Part shown: positions 38,385 through 52,489 of the stretch, piece by piece
Layout of the letters: every line of letters begins with the position of its first letter
How positions within the stretch are numbered: the first letter of the stretch is position 1
Assembly: GCA_012295275.1 (NCBI GenBank)
Contig: CM022666.1
Coordinates: forward strand, 15,110,940 to 15,174,939
DNA: 64,000 nt
From: Chrysomallon squamiferum
Taxonomy: Eukaryota > Mollusca > Gastropoda > Neomphalida > Peltospiridae
Direction: 5' to 3'
The notes under the pieces: generated by a model
Databases searched by the model: none
What the model saw: the letters and a program-made list of their open reading frames with translations, nothing else
What the model was told of the DNA's origin: nothing
Position numbers and translations under genes: made by a program

Positions 38385-38670
38385 TTATAACTGACCATTT
38401 TCTCTGTAACAAACAGTAACAAGTTGTAACTATGATTTGAACTGTAACAGTAACAAGTAGTAACTGATTTTCTCTGTAACAAACAGTAACAAGTTGTAAC
38501 TGTGATTTGAACTGTAACTAACAGAAACAAGTAACTGATTTTTACTGTAACAAACAGTAACAAGTAACTGTGATTTGAACTGTAACTAACAGTAACAAGT
38601 TGTAACTGTGATTTGAACTGTAACTAACAGTAACAACAAACTGCAGATTTGAACTGTAACTAACAAAGTT
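38385..38670. repeat. minisatellite of CTGTAACAAACAGTAACAAG type
   Basis: Units of about 60 bp combine AACTGTAACTAACAGTAACA and GTTGTAACTGTGATTTG, present four to six times with small deletions. Confidence 0.85.
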
Positions 38671-38799
38671 CTATTTTCTGTTCAACTGATATATATATAT
38701 ATATATATAACAGTGAAACAACTGTTTTTTTTATAACCAACACTACTAACAAATGCAGATTTCCCACACAACACATCTATATATATGTGTGTGTGATGC

Positions 38800-38805
38800 G
38801 TGTGT

Positions 38806-38846
<41 letters not shown>

Positions 38847-39010
38847 AATGATAAAACCTATATATAGTACATACACACACAGACATCTATATATACTGAT
38901 GATAAAACTGTTTCTATATATAGTAGATATAAGCACACACACACATCTATATATACTTATGTTAAAAAACTTTCTATCTATAGTAGATATAAGCACACAC
39001 ACATGTTATC
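38800..39010. repeat. (TA)n followed by a roughly 68-bp tandem repeat
   Basis: TA run at 38811-38843, then three units built on ACACACACATCTATATATAC, a GATAAAAC- or TTAAAAAA-type core and TCTATATATAGTAGATATAA. Confidence 0.85.
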
Positions 39011-39384
39011 TACTGACATCAGTGTTAACTTTCAATCTATAGACAATAATAATAATGACATCAATGTTAACCAAAAATAATAATAACAATGTTAATAGTA
39101 ATAATAACTGAAAAAAAAAAAAAAAAAATAATGATTGTGCAAAATGGATATTAAAACTTTCCCAATAACAGTTTTGAATTTGGAATTTTTATTTACAATA
39201 ATTAAACAAATGTAACTGTTGTCTGACACCAGTTGTTTTGTTTTTCTAGCACTACATTACATAGACAGGAATGAAAACAACTGAATAAATGACATGTTAT
39301 GTATTTTGTTTTATGTAATTCATGTTAATAAACTATGCTATCTTTGCATTTAATATTGAATAAAATGCCTCCCACTAAAATACA

Positions 39385-39720
39385 TGGGTATGTATGTATG
39401 TATGTATGTGTATGTGTGTCTATATGTGTGTGCGTGTTTGTTTGTGTATGTACATATATATGTGTGTGTGTGTGTATTTATGTATATTTATGTATGTAAT
39501 GTATGTTTATATATGTGTATGTGTGTGTGTGTGTGTGTGTGTCTATGTATTTATGTATGTAATGTATATGTTTATATATGTGTGTGTGTGTGTGTGTGTG
39601 TATTTATGTATGTAATGTATGTTTATATATGTGTGTGTATGTGTATGTATGTATGTAATGTATGTTTATATGTGTATGTGTGTATATATATATATACGTG
39701 TGTATATGTGTATATGTATG
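39385..39720. repeat. TATG/TG compound microsatellite with internal repeat units
   Basis: Blocks containing ATGTATGTAATGTATGTTTA recur about every 75-100 bp within TG/TATG sequence. ORFs are artefacts. Confidence 0.92.
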
Positions 39721-42197
39721 GTTATCAGTATATTATTATATCAACATCATCATCAAACTGATAGTTATTTATATTAGATTTTATTTACCTATTTCTTTTA
39801 TTTGATTAAAGTGAAATTATTTATTTTACTTAATTATATACAACAATATAAAACTCATCATTCCTAACAGCAGTAGCTTCATTGATTTCATTGTTACTAT
39901 AAATCACAAAATAGTTCTTAAAAAATAATTAGTTTATTATTTTTAAATGAAAACGATTTTCAAAAAGGTATTTTAAGATCTAAATCAGCAATTAAACACT
40001 AAAGAAGTAACTTTGAACAATATACACCATGAGAATTGCATCTACTTATATGGATTTACTGAATTAAGTCTATAGAAAGTATTTACTATAATAATTCTTT
40101 AATGAATTTGAAAAAACAAAATGGAGTTAAAATAATTATATATTTGGTTTTGAATAGTAGTTCTCTTATGTTTTGTAGTAAATAATATATATATCTATAG
40201 ATATATACATACATACATAGATAGGTAGATTGATATTTATATTTATAAATACACAAACGTTATTAGAAAAAAAATTACCACTAATAATAATAAATATTAA
40301 TAATAATTATACTAATTATAATAACCAAAACAGACAATTATATTATTTTTTGCACATTTAATTCCAACAAGCTGTTAAATAAAGCAAGAGTTGTATACAT
40401 AATATTTAAATACTGATAAACGTGAAGAAAAATGTTGTTACCACACAATTTAAAATTTAACAATTAAATAACAACAAAACTGCACAACAAGCTTTGAGCT
40501 TCTATCACAAGTAAATCGGAAAAAAGAAAGAAAAAAAAATGAAGGCAAGAGAAAATATTTTAAAATGCTCAAGAAATTATCTAAGTTTTTTTCTAATGGT
40601 AGGAGTATTTGGGAGAGGACTGCAGCAAAAGGACGAAAAAACAACAACAACAAAAAAATCTTCTATGAATGGCAGATTAAGCCGTATGTCTGGAATAAAA
40701 GTAGTAATAATGTTAGGGCAAAACAAGTTGACCCAAACATTTTATCAACACATCTGCATTCTGCTCTAAATAGTTTATGATTAATAACAAAAAAATAAAT
40801 AAAAATAAAAAGTAAAAAAAATCTGACTTTTTCTCTTAAATATTTTTCTATTCAGATAAAAAGAAAGAAGCTTATTTCTGCACCTTTACTGTAAACAGCA
40901 CCTTATAGTATTTGAAATATATGTAAATAATAATAAAAAATTACATTATAAAATAAGAAAAAGTTTCTAAATTTTATTCCTTAAAAATGATTAATATATT
41001 GAATATAAACACAACCTATAAAAAAACATTTATGTTGGTTCAAATTGTTTACGAAGAAAAATGTTTCTAAAATTTGTTTTCTCTCAAAAATTGTGGATAA
41101 TCTTTTTTTAAAATAACAAAATAATTAAAGTGGAATGTTGCATCATGTCTTTTATATTTTAATTATAAATTTACAGCTATTTTTTTATTAAAAATTAATC
41201 ACTAAGAAGATATATGTATACACAATTTAATCAAATTTTTTTTACACTGTTTAAAATATGTAAATATATACAAGACAGAGTAATTTCATTATTCTAAACT
41301 TATTAATATTTTCCAGAAAATGCTTGATTATAAATTTAAATGATACTTTTAAAATATGACAAGGTATAATCTTCATATTAAAGTTTCTAAAATTGTCCAG
41401 AAGATATGAATGAACGACTTCAAAATCGAAAAGAGTAAATTATCTAATTTTATATAAATATGTGATTTTCAAAATAAAAAAAAATTACATCAATACTGTA
41501 CAAAAAAACTATGAAGTTGATTTAGAAAACAACTAGTAACAGTTATATCAGTTTCAAAATTCAAAATTCACACATTAAATAATAAAATATTATACTACTA
41601 CATTTAATAAAAAAAAACCAAGTGGTTGACTGCATTCAATTAAACCTGCACACCTAAATATTTATTATTATTCTTACTAAAAAAATTAATTCTAATAATT
41701 GTCAAGTTATAAATTATTATACGTGTACAGAATAGTTATCTTAAACAATAAATAAATAAATAAATAAATAAATAATAAAATGAATTATCTTTGTTTTTCT
41801 GGGTAACTATTTTTTAATGCACAATATGAACAAATGTATTAAATAAAAGTTTTGTAATAAAATAATTTCAAAATAATAATATATATACACTTTTTTGGTT
41901 CAAATTGCAAAAAAAAAAATCAAAAATATATAAATAAATAATAATAATAATACAATTTTAGATAAAAAAAAATCAAAAGACCTGGGTTATAAATTAAAAC
42001 TGGAATGTTATGTCATTTTGTTTTAATTAACTGATGATTAGCACAGCAATAACATTTTCAGAATTTCTTTGTTAGGTAAGATTATCATTGCAAAAATACA
42101 CCTAAAGTAAAAAACATTAAAGCAAAATTTCTACTCTAAATTCACGAGATCATACGAAATGTTAAATTCTAATGATTATATAAAGCGTCAAGTATAA

Positions 42198-42233
<36 letters not shown>

Positions 42234-44755
42234 ATCGAAATAAAGTATCTAATTATATTCAGTTTTCAAAAAGAAAACAAAATTAATGCATAAAGCAAGC
42301 AGTTAGAAACTTTGCCTTTTTCACTAATGTTTGAAAAAAAAAAGCACTTAACTTTTATTTCAGTTTAAACAAAAACTGATTACAATTAAATGCTACAATA
42401 AATAATTTTCTCAGTATGATCAAAAATTCCATGAAAAAGTCTAACGATTTTCTATTTTTAAATTCTTGTCTTCAAACAATGGCATTTAATTATTCAAGAT
42501 TTGCTTTAAAACTTTTAATATAAAGTGATTTATGGAGGAAATCTAAAAGCAGCAGTCTAATAATGAATAAAAGCTAATGTTGTGCTTTGTTTCGACAATT
42601 AAAAATATTAAAATGGATTTTGTGACCTTTTGAAAATGTGACCTTTATGACACACTGAAGTCTAATGAATCAGCTACTTATTCATATATTTTTTTCTATA
42701 GTATTTATTAATTAAAATAATTCTATATATAACAAGTTTTATATTCTGTGACAAGAATAAGGGATATTTTATTTATTTATTTACAGGTTTATTCCCTAAT
42801 ATCAGTACTCTATTGATTTCATTGATTTCTTCTGGTTTTAATACAGATGACATAATAATAATAATAATAATAATTAATAATAATAATGATAATGACAACA
42901 ATTACAACAACAACAGGACTGATTATAATAATTATAGTAATAACAGGAAATTAATAAAAATATTAATTGAACAAATCAAACACAAAACAATGGAGCTGAC
43001 TATAATATAAAATAGTTTAACCTTATGCAAAATTAAGATTAAAATTAACAAAATGATCATTATTAAATGAACATAACAAGAAATAATTCATTATTAGAAT
43101 GAATCATTCAGAATTTCTATCAGAAAAACAATATGCAAACATTAACATTGGGAAAAGAAAACCCACGTACATGAAAGAAAACAAAACAACAAAAAAAAGA
43201 AATGAATAAAACAAATTCAGGTAATTAACAATTTAAAATATGTATATGACAAATATTAATAACATTTTCATGAAATAAAAAACAAAACAACTTTTTTTTT
43301 TTAAAACTGTAACAAAACAAATGTAGTCAAGTATACATTTGATTTTGTTTCATACAAATGCTACAGAAAGGAAATTTCAACTGATCCAATTTTACTGTGT
43401 TTTATGTGGATTTTAAAAAAAGTTGTCACAACACTGATGTCAGGAAGGAGCTTTTAAAAACAAATGCATCGATTGATTTGGATTTTATGTAGTTTTCTTT
43501 TCAAATTAAAAGTTCTTATTGCAAAACTGGATGTTTTGGGGTGGGTTTTTTTTTTTTTTCAAGCTTTTAGCCATAACTATATTTGTAGTGATTTTCTTTA
43601 AAACAATATATCTCTTAAAACTCAACAAAGAGGTTTTTTTTTTTTTAAAAAGTAACAATAATACATTAAAATCTTACAAGGGAAAAAAAAAAGTCTTTTT
43701 AAAATGTAGAACAACTCCACAACACCAAAAAATAAATAAAAATTAAAATTTACCATTATGATTATTATACAGAAAGTTAAAAAATTTTTACAAATTGCAG
43801 TTGATGTGTTTGTTAGTTTTTCTTATAACAGAATTATAATTATAAATAGACTAATCAGACATTCAAATTTTTTCTTTTTTACTCATGATTTGTGTAAACA
43901 AAATCAAACACACTTTTCAGACAGGTAATATAATTTACTCACAATCTAATTATTTTGATTTCTTTTCAACATTAAGCTTAAAAATGTTTTCAGAAAACAA
44001 CAATCTTCATGTCTCAGAATTTAACATTCAGTCAATGTGAACTGATACAATCCTTGCTGTTTAACCCCTAACTCCTCAAACTACAGAGTAAATATATAAA
44101 TTATATACTGTATTTACTTTTAGTTGTTTTTAATTTTCAAATTCATATATTTTACCCTATATATTAAAAAATGTAACAACATATAAGCCAACAATAGAAT
44201 AATAATACTAATAGTAATAATAAAACAATCACAAAAGTTTGAATCACAAGTAAAAACCTTCAGCTTCCCAGCAAATACCTTTTCAATCCAAGTATTAAAC
44301 AACTATCCTATTTGTTAAAGAAAATTAGAAATTTTCACAAATATCATTCATTTTATTTATTATACATTTTAAACTGTATGTTTAAGACATTCTGGACTTT
44401 AACTGTTTTTATAATTAATTTCATTTATAAATATAAATTCTTTGATTAGTTTATAATTTATATTTAATTTATGGTTTTGTTTTATAATGGAACATTATTT
44501 TAATAATCATAGTAATTTTACTCTCCTCTGAAACTCAAATCATTATTAAAAATTATTTCAGCTGATGAATGAAAAGTGTATGATCATCCCATTTCCAAAC
44601 GTGATCATTTATTTCTTAATAATACTAACATTATAAAGTGAAATATATTTATATAATAAAAAAAATAATAATAATAATTGTAAGAATAATGATAATAACT
44701 AGATTTCTGTTATATGTGAAACAACATTTATCCAAAGATGTGAATTGTTCACTTG

Positions 44756-44789
<34 letters not shown>

Positions 44790-44853
44790 TATTCAGCAAA
44801 AGAGAAATGTAGAGCACTTTCCAGGTGAATACTCTCTCAGACAGGTGAACTTT

Positions 44854-44925
44854 TTATGCCACTTGTTCATACTTAGCTTTGTTGATGCTTTTTGCTAGGC
44901 AACCAGCAAGCACTGCACCAAGAAC
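44854..44925 (-). CDS. tetraspanin last coding exon: TM4 end and tail
   Basis: VLGAVLAGCLAKSINKA then KYEQVA and TAA. A candidate minus-strand AATAAA lies at 44608-44613, about 240 bp beyond the stop. Confidence 0.95.
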   Translation of the reverse strand, partial: VLGAVLAGCLAKSINKAKYEQVA

Positions 44926-45325
44926 CTGATTAATACAAAATAATAAAACAAGTTTAAAATAAACAAATAAATAAAAATAATGATGATGATAATAATAATG
45001 AGAACAACAATAATGATGATTTATGAGAGTAATAGTATAATAATGGTGATGAAAATAATAAAGTAATTAAACTCATCTCAAGCTGTGAAATGTAGGAAAG
45101 AGAACAGAATTTAAATATAAATAACAACTTACTTGGAAAAATGAAATGCCAAGAGCCACTCCACCAATTGGTCCAATGTTGCCGTTAATGAAATCCACTA
45201 CCAGCCTGTGACATCCCTAGAAATGTTAACAAATAAAATAAAAATAGTTAAAATAAATATTAAATAAATTTTCATAAAAAATATAAAATAATAACAGTAA
45301 TAAATATTAATATATCATAATTGGC

Positions 45326-45366
<41 letters not shown>

Positions 45367-46786
45367 TATAAAAAAATAAATTAAATAAAAAAATAAAAAA
45401 GATAACTATTAAAAATAATAAGTAAAAAATAAATACACATTTTAAATTTTATTGAAATAAATTATTAAAATTTTGAAATAGTAGTAATAAATAAAACACA
45501 AATATATATTTTATATTTTATTCATTATAATTATGTATGTATTTTAATTGTAATTTATTTACCATTTTTTGTTTTTTTTTATTCAAAATGTAATTTTTTG
45601 TTTGTTTTATACTATTTATAAATTGCTATTTAAATTCAAAAATATTTTTACATTTACTTGTTTTTCTTCCTTCATAGAATTAACATTTATTTATTTTTAA
45701 AATTTAATTTATTACATTTAAATTTACTTATTTTCACATTTTACTCTCTATTATTTAATATTTATAAAGTTTTAATATTTTTCAATTTGAATTTTATATG
45801 CCTTTTTATTGTGTTCTAATTGTATTGGCTACATCTCATTTTTATTTATTCATTTATTTTTTTTATCATTATTACTATTATTTTTAATTTACTTATTTAG
45901 GGCTTATTATTTTTTGTTTTACATTTATTTATTTTTTTCTTTACTACTATTTTACTATTTTTTCAATTTATTTTTTTCTCCCCATTTAAAAAATGCATTT
46001 TTACTTCTAATGTTTTCATTTTTCAATTTTATTGTTATTTATTTTACTTTCAAAATTCTATTTTTTCTTATTTTGGGTGTTTCTTTTAAATTTAATTTAT
46101 TATACTTATATTTTATACATTTTATTTACTATTTGTTTATTTATTCTTAATTTCATTCATGATTTGAAATTCATTTTTCTTACTATGTTTTTATTTATTA
46201 ATACTATCTACTATTTTCAGTTTTATTTACTTATTTTTATTCCTTTTAAAATTTATTTATTTAGTTCTTGTTATGATCACTTTTCAAAAAAATTATGTTT
46301 ATTTACTGAATTTCAATTTTATTTGTTAACTTTCACTTTTTCATTTCATTTTTATTATTTCATATCTTTTAATTTTATTTATTTCCTTTATCTCTTTTTT
46401 TTTGTACTATTTTAACTTATTTTTATCCTTTCTTTGTTACATTTAGGCACTTACTGTAAATTAAATGAAATGGTAAATTTAAAAAAAATAAAACAACTGA
46501 AATATCTTTTGAAACAGAACAAATCCTGCGCATGATGTTGCTGATGTAACTTACGCTTGTGTTGATGTCTAGGTCAGATGGTTTTGCATCTTTTGGGATG
46601 TTTGTGTTTCGACACTTCTTGACATCCACGTGGCAACATGAGTCAGGCACCGTTCTTGTCTTGTTGCTTTCCCAAGGTGACTTAAACCAGTCGGTGTAAC
46701 TATCTATTCCACAGCAGTGAAGCTGAAAAAATATATAAACTGATTAATTAATTAATACAAAAAAATAATAATAAATAAAATTAAAA

Positions 46787-46823
<37 letters not shown>

Positions 46824-48585
46824 TAATAATAATAAAAAAATTTAAATAAAATTTAAAAAAAATTAAATTAAATAAAATTTAAAAAATAAAAAATAAAATT
46901 TAAAAAATAAAAAATAAATTTAAAAAAATAAATTAAAATAAAATAATAAATTAAAAACCCCAATAAAATGTAATTAAATTAAAAAAAAGTAATACAAAAA
47001 TATTTAAAAAATAAATAAATAAAATTAAAAATTGAAAAAATTATTTAAAAAAATTGAAAAATATATGTAATGATAATAATAATAACAATCATGAAAATAA
47101 TGATAAAAAACAATGATAATAATAATCATGATAATCACAGTAAAAGTAACAACAACAATAAGATAAAAAGTAGTAACAACAACAAACAATGAGAAAGAAA
47201 AAATAATAATAAAAAAAATACTACTACTACCTCTATTGGCTACAGAAATAATAATAATAATAATTAATAACCAGAACATATATCTTTATTTAACAAATGG
47301 AAATACATTTCCAATATTGAAGTAGTGCTGGATATCTGTATTCAGAATATCCTTTGCAATCAGTAAAAATGTTAAAATTATTTAAGTTTATCTTCAGAAT
47401 CAAAATAAATTATGAATTCAACATGTGCATAAAAGCCTATTAAAGATTTATTTGTTAGTATTATTTTTTAATTTCTTTTCTTTTAATTTACATTATTTTC
47501 CACCAGCATCTTTCTTTTTTTTTTCTTCTATTCAGGATATTTTCTATGACCTTTATATTATTTTTTCACTGTTGCTGTTTTGACATTTCTGCTAAAGCAA
47601 GTGGTTCTAAATTGTGATAACTGCCCAATTAATCTAGTTATCAGGCTTTGTACAAAATATATAAAAAATAACAATGTGAAAATAGTGGAAATAACAACAG
47701 CCATAATTAACAGTAATGTGTTATTACTCTATTCTTTCTTTTGTCTTCTTTTTCAGCCATCAAAATTATTTTTAGGTTTTTTTTAAACAAGGAAAGAGCA
47801 AGTTCTGACTGCTTGGTAGAGAAATTAGTTAAGAAGGAACAGGCTCCATACAGATTAATTGTGTATCACTGACTTTTGAACAGGATTATAAAAACTGTAA
47901 TCTGACAACTCCAGATTAGATGAAATCATCTCTGTGAATGCTCAGATACATTTGTCTGATGTATATTTAGGATGTTCAATAATACCACTAACAGAAGACA
48001 TTTTTCTTTTAAAAAAAATGTTTCATCTTCAACTCTTTATTTAAACTCTCTTGCCTCTTTCTTAAGTTAATCTTTATTAAAAGTTTGTGAAAACTCTTTA
48101 TTTTAAGTTTAAACTCTAATGTAAATTACACTGTTCTCTCTCACCTTTTTCCTAAAGTTAATCTTTATTTAAAGCTTAAACTCTACAGTGTAAATTACAT
48201 TTTTCTCTCAGATTTACCTGGAGTTCGAGACAACTCTTTATATTAAGTTTAATATCTAATGTAAATCATATTTTTCTCTCTCACCTTTTCCTGAAGTTCA
48301 TCAAAAGCTCTCGTTATTTCACCTTCGTTTTTCTTGCCATATTTCTGCAGACCATTGTGTAGTCCTTCTCTGAAACCCTTCTCAAGCTGAATACAAAACA
48401 GTTTAAAAATATGCATAATGGAACGTATTAGATAAATAAACCAAAATAAATTATGAACAGAACAGTAACTGACATAAAATCTTTGTAAATATTCTCTAAA
48501 TTTATTTTTAATGTGATTATTTTACTGAATGAACGTACGAGTTAAACTATCAGAAATAAATATATGGTTTTCATTTTGGAAGAAA

Positions 48586-48626
<41 letters not shown>

Positions 48627-49793
48627 GAAAAAGATAAAAAGTGAAAAACAAAATTAACTGAATGTTCCATATAATTAAACTGGCAAAAAATCAGATGAAT
48701 ACTACAATGAAATGACATTCTTATTTTAAAAAATGCTCTTTATAAAAGTTAGGAAATAATTTTAATATAGGAACCTGTATTACCTATGATGTAAATATGT
48801 AAATGTTATGAAATACTGATTAATAAAAAAATTAAAATTTAAAATTAAATTTAAAAAACAAATTAAATAAATTAATTTTTTTTAAAATTATTGCTATTAT
48901 ATATTTATATAGCCAGAATATAAAATGCTGAATTTAGAATTCCAGAACTAAAATAATATTTCAATTATGAACATCACATAATAATAATAATAATAACAAT
49001 AATAATAATATTTTTTTTTTGAATATAAAAAACAAATAAATAAAAAGGTATTCAAAGATTTATTTATATACAGGCACACTAATGCTATCAGTAAACAAAA
49101 ATCACCTGACTTGAACAGAAGGCTGATCACATGATGGTGGATGATAATGATAATGATAATGATAATGATAATGATAAAAATAAATTGTTACCTTGTTTCT
49201 GTAGACCAACAGAGCTATTCCTGCGCTCAGTTCGACAATGAATACCAAAGCAAGGAAACCGCAGTACTGAAGTAAATAAACACAGGACAGATTCAAAAAT
49301 TAGTTTTGACAAAAGCCTCTTTTAAAATTTATAGTATTAACAGTAATGTCTTAAAATAAATAAATAAATAAATGTTAAAACTTTACGTTATTGATGAAAT
49401 GATGGTTAGTACTAAAATATTTTCAAGTAGTGGTAAGAAACTAATTAATACATAAGTACAAACACCATTTTTTCTTTTAACCATATTCATAAATTTTTAA
49501 TGATTTTTGAATACTTTTTATATATAACAATAAAAATTTAAAAAAAAAGCAGACATGTATATGTTCTGTTATTCTGTCAGTGCATCAGTCTACATTAAAC
49601 CTACCATGTACAGGAAAAAAGAACTTCCTTTCACTGTGCAGCAACATCCAAGAGATCCAATTACAACGATGACTGCACCAACGCCAATGAGGACATATGG
49701 AGCTTCTGGCTGATAGATGGAGGACAGCTCAAGATATTTATACAAGTCAACCTTCGTCCAAATCCCGATAGACAAGATGACAATGCCAGTCAC
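44854..49793 (-). CDS. CD63-like tetraspanin (first coding exon not found)
   Basis: Coding join on the minus strand: 49793-49605, 49266-49192, 48386-48285, 46722-46555, 45216-45133, 44925-44854. All six exons are multiples of three, all introns are phase 0, and all sites are GT-AG. The 229 visible residues cover the end of TM1 and the small loop, TM2 (about PYVLIGVGAVIVVIGSLG), TM3, a large extracellular loop, TM4 and a short tail. The loop shows LHCCG, PDSCC, a lone Cys and a GC pair, giving six cysteines. The tail SINKAKYEQVA carries YEQV, a YxxPhi sorting motif placed as in CD63 (GYEVM), so endosomal/lysosomal membrane microdomains are a likely site of action. The missing piece is the N-terminus and most of TM1, expected to the right of 49793. 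The gene is intact where visible. Confidence 0.95.
45133..45216 (-). CDS. tetraspanin exon: GC motif and start of TM4
   Basis: 28 codons starting GCHRLVVDFI, with the loop-closing GC, then GGVALGISFFQ. Donor GTAAGT. Confidence 0.95.
45225..46450. repeat. near-GC-free, strand-asymmetric tetraspanin intron (left part)
   Basis: A-rich on the plus strand to about 45500, then strongly T-rich (TTTA, TTTT, CATTTT steps) to about 46440. The long Phe/Leu/Tyr-rich plus-strand ORFs here are composition artefacts. Confidence 0.8.
46555..46722 (-). CDS. tetraspanin exon: large loop with CCG and PDSCC
   Basis: 56 codons starting LHCCGIDSYTDWF, then PDSCC and a further Cys (KKC). The NKT in ESNKTR is a possible N-glycosylation sequon. 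Donor GTAAGT. Confidence 0.96.
46735..47280. repeat. A-rich low-complexity tetraspanin intron (right part)
   Basis: AAAT, ATAA and AATAAAATTTAAAA steps with (ATA)n at 46790-46820. Followed to 48280 by ordinary AT-rich intron, including a roughly 75-bp degenerate repeat (TTAATCTTTATTTAAA type) at about 48020-48270. Confidence 0.8.
48285..48386 (-). CDS. tetraspanin exon: start of the large loop
   Basis: 34 codons, beginning LEKGFREGLHNGLQKYG and ending FDELQEK: the A/B-helix region before the CCG motif. Donor GTGAGA. Confidence 0.95.
49192..49266 (-). CDS. tetraspanin exon: TM3
   Basis: 25 codons, YCGFLALVFIVELSAGIALL then VYRNK. This is TM3 with the conserved Glu. Donor GTAACA is weaker than average. 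Confidence 0.95.
49605..49793 (-). CDS. tetraspanin exon: TM1 end, small loop, TM2
   Basis: 63 codons from VTGIVILSIGIW to the FFLYM end. It includes the GCCC motif at the end of TM2, where tetraspanins usually have GCCG. The acceptor is TATATTTCAG and the donor GTAGGT. Confidence 0.95.
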
Positions 49794-51500
49794 CTGAAAT
49801 ATATAAAATTGAATTTTGTTTTATGATACTTCAACTTTTTAAATTAAAGCATCCCTAAATTAATGAAAATGACATTAAGTTAACTACAGTCATGTTCCTT
49901 TGAAATCATAATCTCTTAAACAAATGTATTTGTGTGACTATTGATTGTATAATTCTTAAAAAATGTTCTCCATTTTTAAAATCCATCCACAAGCATTTTA
50001 TTTTTTTATAATACAGTAATCCTACAGTATTTGAGAAAAAAAATAAAATCATTGTAATTGTTTATCTATTCTAAAACCAACTTGTGTTTTCATACCAATT
50101 CTTAATTATAATGCAAGTTACTTTGTCTTCAAAATGTTTTCAACAGTCCATATTTTGTACTTGTCTGGTAGGGTTAATCAAATATATAAGGAGTGTAATT
50201 AATTTTTTTCTTGATATTATGATAACATTAATGTTAAGCTTTAAATTTAGCAATTAGAAATAAAATACTTCAAATTTAGCAATTAGAAGTAAAATACTAT
50301 CACATTAAAAATAAATGACCTCTACAACTTTGTTAATAATAATAATACAAAAATTAAATTAAGGACAGTTTTTTAAAAGTATGTAAACCCATGTTAACAC
50401 TGAAACTTACTAAAAAATGTAACTATTATTATTTCACATTTTTTTTTTTTTTTTAACTTATACCAATGGAGAGCTCTGCTATAATATTACCTGCATCAGG
50501 GTATGAAACTCGTTTGAAATGCATGACAGCAGAAAAACAAATTTGGGCCTCTAAATATTCATTTTGAAAAAAGATTAAAACAATATGCTTTGAAGAGTCA
50601 CTTATACAAATATGTGTGATATTTAAATTCTTCTTTGTCAAAGGCTTGGACATGTACTCAAGTGTTGCATTTAGCCAAGATGATCCAAATGGTCACGATC
50701 AGTTTTACGATAATGGGTCAGCAAAACTTATGGTTTTGTTTATCAAGATTACAATTAACTACATGCATATCCGGTCCACAAAATTAGTGTTTACACATAG
50801 ATGTTGGCAAATTAAGGTACGCCAATGTCCATTTTAATGAACTACTAGCAAACCTTTTATATGAAATAAATATTTACAATAAAATTATTATATTATAACT
50901 TATAGCAAAGAAAAAAGATAGTCTAAATAATATTTCTTCGGTAACTCATCTATAATTTGTTTTAACATCCCAGTGCCCAAACTGAAGTTTGGTTGCATTT
51001 TGGTGACTGTCCATTTCGAGCCCTGCTTGTATTTGTGAATTGGCTTTGAAGTCTGGTTAGAAAACCATTAAAATCATACAGATACAGGTTCTGTATCTTG
51101 TTCCAGACAAACAATATGACTGGTGTAATTAAATCATCTACCCTTTACTGTCAGATTTCTTATTTATAGGATTAAATCGTTAATACTTCTAATACATTTG
51201 ACGTGTCATCTTTAGGCTGGTTACGACATAATCATGATAATGCTATAATCCCCTTGCGGCTTCTAATAGTAATAGTTATTTAGCATATTAAATAAATAAT
51301 CTGCAAATCTGAGTAACATAATTAAATATGACGTACATTACTATAATCTTTAACAAGTGCAATATTCTATATTGATTTTATATTCTTCGTGTGTGTCTCT
51401 ACACTGATGTTAGGTATGTGGATAAATTTTTCAAACCCCACTAATCTGAAAATAAATAAGACAGTTGGGTAGAGCTTGTAAACCACTTTAAAATGATAGC
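49794..51500. other. AT-rich DNA right of the tetraspanin exons
   Basis: It must contain or lead to the tetraspanin first exon. I saw no ATG exon with a TM1-like sequence and a minus-strand donor. Short ORFs on both strands near 50450-50840 show no features. Confidence 0.5.
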
Positions 51501-52489
51501 AAGATCAAGTGAGTATGTAAAAAATTAAGGAAGTAGCAGCAATTTTAAACCCCCGGAAAAGCAATTTTTTTCGTCCGATTAAACGCTATGTAAGTCATTA
51601 GAGGTCTGTGACCAAAAATAGTAATATTTTAACATTTTCCCCTCTATCTTTGTTAATAATCAAGCTTTCTTGATGAAATTTTCAGAGAAGACCAATGCCA
51701 ATCTCTGCTATCGATTATATTTGAAAAAATTAAAAAGAAGTTATTAATTAAGATACCAGCAGCCTAACAAACGTAAGTGGAAAAAGTGCCGATTTTGTCC
51801 ATTTCCAGCCCCACCCAAATCCCTTCTGTAAATTTTATCATGAAAAACAATTACACTCAAATACAGATTAATATGCGCTCTTTTAAATGGTGATGTTGTT
51901 TTTGTTATGTGTTAAATCAGTAGTTTGTATGAGAGTGTTAAACGTGGTGGGGGTAAGCGAACTTTGTGAACATCCCTAAAGCTAAAGCGGTGTCGCTCTA
52001 CGAAGCGCTCATCTGAAGGCGGTGTCGCCTTTGCTCAACACCGACTATTTTTAGCAAGGCTATTTTTAGCCCAGGAAGGTCAAAGTTCGATATTTCTAAC
52101 ATCGTACATGTCGTCGCTATTAATACCAATGGCGTGTAAATTTATAACAAAAGTTATGTCCACAAATGTATATTGCTTGCCTAAAAATAAATTTAAAAAA
52201 AAAAAAAAAGATTAAGAAAGAAAGAAAAAAAAGAGTAACAAACATATAAAAGAACCTCTGCTATTTAAAATGATAGAAGCTATGTTTATATTTTTAGTAA
52301 CTTTTGGGATGCATAGTTTTCTCCAGTGTTCGGATTTCTAAAGTATATACATTATAATATGAATACGATCAGAAATAAACTAACTTCGTGTTTTGCTTTA
52401 AAAATTCTTGCGATAAATGGCGAATTAAAAATCATAAACATAACAAACTGTACTACAAAACAGTACAATGAATGTATTCTGTGAATCTA

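Larger units (their letters stand above)
31476..44600. other. intergenic region between Rap2 and tetraspanin
   Basis: The two genes converge on this 13-kb AT-rich interval. It holds many short microsatellites (for example TTA at 31619-31670, AT at 32275-32302 and 35779-35820, ATA at 33838-33880, AAAT at 34537-34577, ATC at 37400-37450) and minisatellites near 38.4 and 38.8 kb. I recognise no gene. The only exon-like signals are at 32629 and 33472. Confidence 0.7.

Noticed and set aside
45809-46415. Two long Phe/Leu/Tyr-rich plus-strand ORFs resembling membrane proteins
   Set aside because: T-rich low-complexity intron antisense to the tetraspanin. No start context or stable hydrophobic pattern beyond composition.
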